From contig NZ_JOFH01000002.1 of NCBI RefSeq assembly GCF_000721235.1, positions 248,001-312,000 on the forward strand: DNA of 64,000 bases, written 5' to 3'. The notes beneath the pieces are model-generated. The model did no database searches, had not been told where the DNA came from, and saw only the letters and a list, made by a program, of their open reading frames with translations. Below are positions 58,892-64,000 of the stretch, piece by piece. This DNA comes from Streptomyces olivaceus (lineage in GTDB: Bacteria > Actinomycetota > Actinomycetes > Streptomycetales > Streptomycetaceae). Position 1 is the first letter of the stretch. Each line of letters begins with the position of its first letter. The translations under genes were made by a program, and so were the position numbers.

Positions 58892-60028
58892 CTAGGGCAT
58901 CGCGTCCCTGATCCACTGGAGGATCGCCGCGTTCGTCCGGGGTGCGCTCTCGTGCAGCTGCACGTTGTGGCCACTGTCGGGCACGACGATGGCCTCGAGG
59001 TCGGCCCGTTCGGAGTAGTACGGCCCCTCATGGGCCAGCATCGACTCGCGGGTGCAGGTGCCGGTGGTGCAGTACTGGTCCTTGTCACCGACGACCAGAA
59101 GGGTCGGCACCTTGATCGAACGGGAGGGGGACTGCGCCGGCGGAAGATTCGCGCCCTCCGAGTCCGCCGCGGTGCTCACGTCCTTGAACCGCTCGTCGGC
59201 CTCGATGACGGCCGGGTCGGTGGCGGGGGCGTAGTAGAAGAACTGCCGCATGCCGGCGTTCGTCGTCCAGTAACCGGGGTCGTTGATCCTGCCGTGGAAC
59301 TTGGGGTCGTCCATGGCCCTGATCTCGAACGGGACGTCTTCTCCGGGGCCCCCGCCGGACGGGTCCTCGTCCCGGACGACATGGCTCATGCCGGTGAGCA
59401 CGAAGGCGTCGATGTCGCCGTCGTACTTCTCCGCCTGGGCCCAGGCCATCGACGAGCCCAGAGAATGACCGACCCACACGACCTTGTCGAACGTGCGGTT
59501 CCTAATCCCACCGCCGCGCAGCTTGGCGACCACCTGGTGGATCGCCTCGGTTCCGGAGTCGAGGGTGTAGAGCGAGCTGGGCGGCAGGGTGCTCCTGCCC
59601 GTAGCGAGCCGGTCGATGTCGAACGTGGAGAAGCCGGCGTCGAGAGCCTTTGAGACGTACGAGTAGCGGGACGACTTCACCGGCATGTCGTAGTAGGTGT
59701 GGTTGTAGGTGGAGCCCGGCACCAGCAGTTGAACGGTCCTGCTCGTGGCGGTGCCGTGACGCGGCTGACACAACTGCCCGTAGATGTGTGCCTTGCCGAT
59801 CTTCTCGACCGATACCGGCACGCGGGCCTCGTAGCAGGCTGCGCCGGGGTGCCTGCTGCGCACGTCGCTCGTGGCGTTCCGTGTGAGGGCGGCGGAAGCG
59901 TGCGCGGGCGGTTCGTCCTGCGCGGCGGCGTTCACCGGCAGGGCCGCCCCGGCCGAGGCGAACGCCGCCAGTGCGAGGGCGAGTGCCCCGGCCTTCGTCT
60001 TAGCGCCGCGGCACGAGAGTGCGTTCAT
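58892..60028 (-). CDS. Secreted alpha/beta hydrolase (esterase/lipase-like)
   Basis: 378 residues from the ATG at 60028, 6 nt after GGAGG; an ATG at 60034 abuts that site and is less suitable. Sec signal peptide over residues 1-36. The nucleophile elbow is GHSLGSS, the acid probably Asp in VVGDKDQYC, the His in DSGHNVQLHES; several cysteines (Cys-x4-Cys near the end) suggest extracellular disulfides. Broadly like actinobacterial exported esterases. Substrate unknown. Lies 42 nt behind a TetR gene that probably controls it. Confidence 0.88.
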   Translation of the reverse strand: MNALSCRGAKTKAGALALALAAFASAGAALPVNAAAQDEPPAHASAALTRNATSDVRSRHPGAACYEARVPVSVEKIGKAHIYGQLCQPRHGTATSRTVQLLVPGSTYNHTYYDMPVKSSRYSYVSKALDAGFSTFDIDRLATGRSTLPPSSLYTLDSGTEAIHQVVAKLRGGGIRNRTFDKVVWVGHSLGSSMAWAQAEKYDGDIDAFVLTGMSHVVRDEDPSGGGPGEDVPFEIRAMDDPKFHGRINDPGYWTTNAGMRQFFYYAPATDPAVIEADERFKDVSTAADSEGANLPPAQSPSRSIKVPTLLVVGDKDQYCTTGTCTRESMLAHEGPYYSERADLEAIVVPDSGHNVQLHESAPRTNAAILQWIRDAMP

Positions 60029-60069
60029 GTTCATCCTCCAGGGGGTCCGGAAAGGAATCAGTAAGGGCT

Positions 60070-60783
60070 TCATCCGGCCGTACCGCCGGGCCGGCTCAGA
60101 CCGGCGAGGCCGTCGAGCACGATCGCGATACCCGTGAGGAACTGCTCCCGGTCGTCGTGCCGGCTCATCTGGCCGACGACGGCGTGCATGAACGGGTACT
60201 CCTCCGGGTCGAGTTCCTGCCACGCCGTCGCCGCCGCGCCGAAGAACTCCTCACGCTCGGGCTCGATGCCCGGGGTATCCGCGTCGGTACGCGCGTTCTG
60301 GCTGATCGCACCGAGGATGTAGTGCACGAGCGTCGAGGCGGCGTCGAACCAGGAACCCCGCGGCACGCCCAGCGAGCCCATCTGCCGGCCGATCCTCTCG
60401 AAGATCTCCACGGTCACCGGGCCGACCGGATTCCGCACGAGCTGGAGGGTCAGCCGGGTGGCGAGCCACGGATGGTCGGCGATCGCGTCGAACAGCGCCA
60501 GCGCTACGCGGCGGACCTCGTCGCCGGGGGTGGTCGCTCCTCCGTCGGGCCCGGCCGTCAAAGCCCCGGTGACCACCTCTTCCGTGACCGCGTCCAGCAG
60601 TTCGTCGCGCGTACCCACCTGGTAGTAGATCGCCCCGGAGCCGGTCGCCAGGCGCTCGGTCAGTGCCCGAACGGTCAGAGCACCCTCCCCACCCGTGTCC
60701 AGCAGTTCGAGCGCGGTCGCGACGATCTGCTGCCGGGACAGCACCTGGTTACGCCGTCGCGGACGGCTGCTACGCGTTGCCAT
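60070..60783 (-). CDS. TetR family regulator of the secreted esterase
   Basis: 237 residues from the ATG at 60783; an extension to 60828 is not supported by a ribosome site. HTH in ALTVRALTERLATGSGAIYYQVGTRDELLDAVTEEVV, ligand domain with WLATRLTLQLVRNPVGPVTVEIFERIGRQM (TetR_C_11-like). First gene of a two-gene unit with the esterase. A TTGGA/TCCAA dyad is found 20-35 nt upstream of its start. Confidence 0.92.
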   Translation of the reverse strand: MATRSSRPRRRNQVLSRQQIVATALELLDTGGEGALTVRALTERLATGSGAIYYQVGTRDELLDAVTEEVVTGALTAGPDGGATTPGDEVRRVALALFDAIADHPWLATRLTLQLVRNPVGPVTVEIFERIGRQMGSLGVPRGSWFDAASTLVHYILGAISQNARTDADTPGIEPEREEFFGAAATAWQELDPEEYPFMHAVVGQMSRHDDREQFLTGIAIVLDGLAGLSRPGGTAG

Positions 60784-60801
60784 GGCGCCAGCGTGACACG
60801 T

Positions 60802-60818
60802 TTGGAGCGTCAATCCAA
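60802..60818. promoter_or_regulatory. Candidate operator of the esterase-linked TetR
   Basis: TTGGA (60802-60806) and TCCAA (60814-60818) form a 17-bp interrupted dyad 19 nt upstream of the minus-strand TetR start; more TTGG/CCAA half-sites follow to 60835. Confidence 0.45.
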
Positions 60819-61025
60819 GTTGGTGCAATGTTCCAATGTGGGTGACTGGTCCGGAACAGGCTTTGGCCCGGCTCTGCCGGGCTCCGCGCTGCAGTCCCCG
60901 GCCGAGGTCCTGGCACTCTGTCCGTCAGAGAACGAGCAGCGACACCAGGATCGATCCCCTACGGAGTCGAGCCGGGCTTCCGGGCGTCCGCCAAGCCCGG
61001 CCCGCCCCACCGACAGGAGTCCTTC

Positions 61026-61829
61026 ATGCCCGCGCCCGCCCGCACGGACCAGGCGTTCCTCGACACCACCGCCGACCGGCTCGCCGCGCTGCCCGCGGTC
61101 CGGGCGGTCACGCTGGGGGGTTCCCGGGCCCGGGGCACCCATGGGCCGGAAAGCGACTGGGACCTGGCGGTCTACTACCGCGGAGCCTTCGACCCCGACT
61201 CCCTCCGCGCCGTCGGCTGGCCGGGAGAGGTCTCGGAGATCGGCGCGTGGGGCGGCGGCGTCTTCAACGGCGGCGCCTGGCTGACGATCGACGAGCGCCG
61301 GGTCGACGTGCACTACCGCGACCTCGACCTGGTCGAGCACGAGCTGGTGGAGGCGGAGGAGGGCCGCTTCGGCGTCGAGCCGCTGATGTTTCACCTGGCG
61401 GGCATCCCCACGTACCTCGTCGTCGCGGAACTGGCGATCAACGAGGTGCTGCGCGGTGAACTGCCCCGTCCCGCCTACCCGCAGGCCCTGCGCGTCACCG
61501 CTCCCGCACGCTGGTACGGCGCGGCCACCGCCACCCTCGCCTACGCCGAGGCCGGCCACGCTCCCAGAGGCGCCGTCACCCAGGTCGCCGGCGCCCTCGC
61601 CGTCGCCACGACCCAGACGGCACACGCGGTACTGGCGGCGCGGGGGGAGTGGGTGACGAACGAGAAGGGGCTGGTCGAGCGGGCGGGGCTGGCCGGGGTC
61701 GATGCGCTGGTGGCCGGGCTGACACCCGAGCCGCGGTCCCTGGCGCACTCGGTCGCGCGGGCCGCGGAACTGCTGGCCGCCGCCATGGAGCCGGTGTGCA
61801 CCGGAGGCCGCCACGGGGGCGCAGCGTGA
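61026..61829 (+). CDS. Nucleotidyltransferase-domain protein
   Basis: 267 residues from the ATG at 61026 (AGGAG 7 nt upstream). The polymerase-beta-like motif GGSRARGTHGPESDWDLAVYY gives the GS and DxD residues, with a third acidic residue in RRVDVHYRDLDLVEHEL. The C-terminal helical half (ALAVATTQTAHAVLAARGEWVTNEKGLVERA) resembles aminoglycoside-nucleotidyltransferase-like kanamycin-type folds. It may transfer NMP to a small molecule or protein; no antitoxin or HEPN partner gene is adjacent. Substrate unknown. Confidence 0.88.
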   Translation: MPAPARTDQAFLDTTADRLAALPAVRAVTLGGSRARGTHGPESDWDLAVYYRGAFDPDSLRAVGWPGEVSEIGAWGGGVFNGGAWLTIDERRVDVHYRDLDLVEHELVEAEEGRFGVEPLMFHLAGIPTYLVVAELAINEVLRGELPRPAYPQALRVTAPARWYGAATATLAYAEAGHAPRGAVTQVAGALAVATTQTAHAVLAARGEWVTNEKGLVERAGLAGVDALVAGLTPEPRSLAHSVARAAELLAAAMEPVCTGGRHGGAA

Positions 61830-62022
61830 CCGGACGGCCGCCTCCGCCCGGGTGCGTGCACCGGATCACCGCGCGTGTCCACGCCGGATCACGGGGTACC
61901 GGCTCGCCCGGCGCCGTACGCTGTCCCGACGCCGTACGCTTGACAGCGCACCGCCCAGCCCGGCCACCGTCGCCCGAAGGCTCCCCACCGCCCTCGACCC
62001 GGACGACCGGAGGCCGCGCCCC

Positions 62023-63882
62023 TTGTTCACCGACGCCGCCCGCGCGCTCCCGCCCTGGCTCACCCACGCCCTGAACGCCCAGCGCGGCCCCGTGCCGTGG
62101 AACGCGGTGGTCCGGGGCGCGCTGGCCGGCGGGCCGTTGCTGATCGCGGCCCTGGCCGCCGGGCGGACCTCGCTGGGGGTCGTCGCCGCCATCGCCGCCA
62201 TGCTGGCCGGCATCAACGACCGGCCGGGCAGCCGCCGCACCTCCGTGGGGCGGATCGGCGTACCCGCGCTCGCCGGAGCGGCCGGGCTGCTCGTCGGGAC
62301 GTACGCCGGGCCGCACCTCGGGGCCGTCGCGCTGACCCTCGTACTGACCGGCCTCGGGCTGGTCGCCGGGAGTGTCAGTGCCGTCGGACCGGTGGCGTCG
62401 GCAGCCGGGACGCAGCTGCTGGTCGGCAGCGCGGTGGGCGCCGGGATGCCGCTGCCCGACCCCGGATGGCAGAGCGTGCTGGCCTTCCTCTCCGGTGCCG
62501 GCTGGCTGCTCCTGCTGCGCCTCGTGCTGCCCACGCCCGGGTTCGCCGCCGGAGATCTGCGTATCGACTTCCGCTTCGACGGGGAACGGGCGGCCGTCGC
62601 CGACGTCTACGAGGCCGTCGCCGCACTGCTGGAGGCGGTCGGCACGGGGGACGCCGTCGCGCGGAGGGCCGGGCTCACCGCCGCCCTCGACCAGGCTCAG
62701 GACGCGCTGGCCGGGCCCCGCCTGCGGCGTCGCGCCTCGACCGCGGCCGAGCGGCGGCTGCACGCCCAGTACGCCGCCGCCCTGCCGCTGGGCGAGGCGG
62801 CGACCGCGCTGGCGTGGGCGGAGCAGGCCGTGCCCGCCCGGGCCGCCGAAGGGCCCCGGCGGCTCGCGGCGGCCGTCCGCGGCAACACCTCCGCGGGACC
62901 GCTGCCCGCGCCCAGCCGGACCGACCCCGCCCTGCGCGCCCTGGACGACGCGCTGCTGCACGCCGCGGAGGCCTTCGACCGGGGCAGGGGCCGGGACCTG
63001 CACACGCGCCGGCGCTCCGCCCGCGCGCTGACCCGGTCCGTCCTCGGCGCCGGCGGACGGGAGTACGGGCTGCGGGTCGGGCTGTGCTTCGGCGCCAGTG
63101 CCGCCGTCGCCCAGGCGCTGCACCACGGCCACTGGTACGGCTCCCACCAGCACTGGTACTGGATGCCCGCCACCGCCATCTTCCTCGTCAAGCCCGACCT
63201 CGGGCCGCTGGCGTCCCGGGTGCTGAACCGTGCGGCCGGGACCGTGCTCGGGGCGCTGCTGTTCGCCGGGTTCGCGGCCGTGCTGCCCCGGCCGGAGGGG
63301 CTCGTCGCCCTCGTCGCCGTGTGCGGCGCCCTGGTGCCGGTCGCCGCCCGGCACTTCGCCGCCCAGACCACCGTCGTCACCGTCCTCGTCCTGGCCCTGG
63401 TCATGGTGGGCGGCGAACCGCAGGCCTCCGCGGGGCGGATCGGGGAGACGCTGCTGGCCTGCGCGATCGTGCTGGTCGCGGGGCACCTGCCGTTGCCGGG
63501 CCAGCGGGGCGGCGCGGGCGTCCGGGCCGGCATCGACGCCGCGGACGCCGCGGCGCACGCCTACCTCGCACACGTACTGAGCGAGTCCGGCGACCGTGCC
63601 ACCCGGTGGACGCTGCGCCGCGAGGCCTACCGCACGCTCGCCCAGGCCCGCGCCGCGATCGCCCGCGCCGGTGCCGAACTCCCCGCCCTCGCCCGGCACT
63701 CCGCCGGAACGGACGAGGTCGCCGCGGTGCTCGAACGGCTCGTCGACACCACCACCGCGTGCGCCGTGCACCTCGACGACAGCGGCCGGCTCACCCCCCG
63801 CCACACCGAACGGCTCGCCGCCCTGCGGAACGAACTCGACGAACGGCGCGGGCGCGTGGGCGGACGCCGTACGTTGACGTGA
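62023..63882 (+). CDS. FUSC-family (fusaric-acid-resistance-like) membrane protein
   Basis: 619 residues from a TTG at 62023 that has GGAGG 9 nt upstream and no ATG or GTG competitor. Two blocks of membrane helices (about 28-185 and 345-500), each with a hydrophobic repeat, flank a soluble helical domain rich in Arg/Ala, the FUSC/YccS layout. HWYGSHQHWYWMPATAIFLVKPDLGPLASRVLNRAAGTVLGALL is the most characteristic stretch. Members form channels or pumps for aromatic acids or act in envelope stress. Its stop overlaps the next gene by TGATG. Confidence 0.88.
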   Translation: MFTDAARALPPWLTHALNAQRGPVPWNAVVRGALAGGPLLIAALAAGRTSLGVVAAIAAMLAGINDRPGSRRTSVGRIGVPALAGAAGLLVGTYAGPHLGAVALTLVLTGLGLVAGSVSAVGPVASAAGTQLLVGSAVGAGMPLPDPGWQSVLAFLSGAGWLLLLRLVLPTPGFAAGDLRIDFRFDGERAAVADVYEAVAALLEAVGTGDAVARRAGLTAALDQAQDALAGPRLRRRASTAAERRLHAQYAAALPLGEAATALAWAEQAVPARAAEGPRRLAAAVRGNTSAGPLPAPSRTDPALRALDDALLHAAEAFDRGRGRDLHTRRRSARALTRSVLGAGGREYGLRVGLCFGASAAVAQALHHGHWYGSHQHWYWMPATAIFLVKPDLGPLASRVLNRAAGTVLGALLFAGFAAVLPRPEGLVALVAVCGALVPVAARHFAAQTTVVTVLVLALVMVGGEPQASAGRIGETLLACAIVLVAGHLPLPGQRGGAGVRAGIDAADAAAHAYLAHVLSESGDRATRWTLRREAYRTLAQARAAIARAGAELPALARHSAGTDEVAAVLERLVDTTTACAVHLDDSGRLTPRHTERLAALRNELDERRGRVGGRRTLT

Positions 63883-64000
63883 TGACGCCCACACCCCATG
63901 AGAAGCCGAAGCCCGGCGCTGCCCGCGGCGAACCCGCCGACCTCGTCGTCACCGGCTGCACCGTCCTCGTCCACGACGAGCGGGAACGGATCGGGTTCGA
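63882..64000 (+). CDS. Amidohydrolase family protein, N-terminal fragment
   Basis: The ATG at 63882 is coupled to the FUSC gene; only 39 residues fit in the window. ADLVVTGCTVLVHDERERIGF resembles the N-terminal beta strand of chlorohydrolase/guanine-deaminase-like amidohydrolases. Too short for certainty. Confidence 0.55.
   Translation, partial: MTPTPHEKPKPGAARGEPADLVVTGCTVLVHDERERIGF

Noticed and set aside
61940..61945. TTGACA as -35 for the FUSC gene
   Set aside because: No acceptable -10 at 16-19 nt spacing.

Overview
The window is about 72% G+C. It has dense genes with GTG, TTG and ATG starts, GC-saturated third codon positions, many 1-8 nt stop/start overlaps and several leaderless-looking starts. 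Together with ANTAR, MmyB-type and SIMPL-domain proteins and a twin-arginine secreted nucleotidase, this points to a Streptomyces chromosome. The order gltBD, pyruvate kinase, branched-chain amino-acid (liv) transporter, polA, rpsA, coaE is what I remember from the core of the S. coelicolor group; that is recall, not a search.

Layout. 1-3104 (minus): an operon of three tandem ADP-ribosylglycohydrolase paralogues with 4-nt overlaps; the last is cut by the window edge and the middle one has degenerate metal-site motifs. A VIT1/CCC1 metal transporter is divergent to it, followed by gltB-gltD (glutamate synthase). 10.6-20.5 kb: a GH46 chitosanase-like enzyme coupled to a small Cys/His-rich ORF, a VWA protein, SIMPL and HExxH/zinc-ribbon proteins, a chorismate mutase, an M1 aminopeptidase, and a two-gene hydroxamate-siderophore-like unit (PLP decarboxylase plus IucD-type N-monooxygenase). 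20.5-30.7 kb: a Tat-exported 5'-nucleotidase, pyruvate kinase, a tRNA with Leu CAA anticodon but a short variable arm, an ANTAR response regulator, and livJ-H-M-G-F. About 850 nt of apparently non-coding DNA follows.

31.6-46.8 kb: a thioesterase, a YdeP-type molybdopterin oxidoreductase, polA (exonuclease-dead, Tyr in the O helix), an intergenic repeat cluster, a DUF4184 membrane protein, a lytic transglycosylase, HrpB helicase, a methyltransferase, and rpsA with a clear vegetative promoter and a leader of about 190 nt. 46.9-52.3 kb: PAC2, coaE, TPR, methyltransferase, S4, family-5 uracil-DNA glycosylase and prolyl aminopeptidase genes.

52.3-64 kb is more accessory: four regulator-target modules (TetR/aldo-keto reductase; MmyB-type regulator/truncated SnoaL/NmrA; TetR/metallo-beta-lactamase-fold hydrolase; TetR/secreted esterase), most with visible dyad operators, then a nucleotidyltransferase, an FUSC-family membrane protein and the start of an amidohydrolase.

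How genes work together: gltBD makes glutamate, the liv genes import branched-chain amino acids, and pyruvate kinase with chorismate mutase links glycolysis to aromatic synthesis. PolA and the uracil glycosylase serve DNA repair. The accessory modules look like self-contained one-regulator/one-enzyme responses. I see no insertion sequence, prophage, CRISPR array or rRNA.
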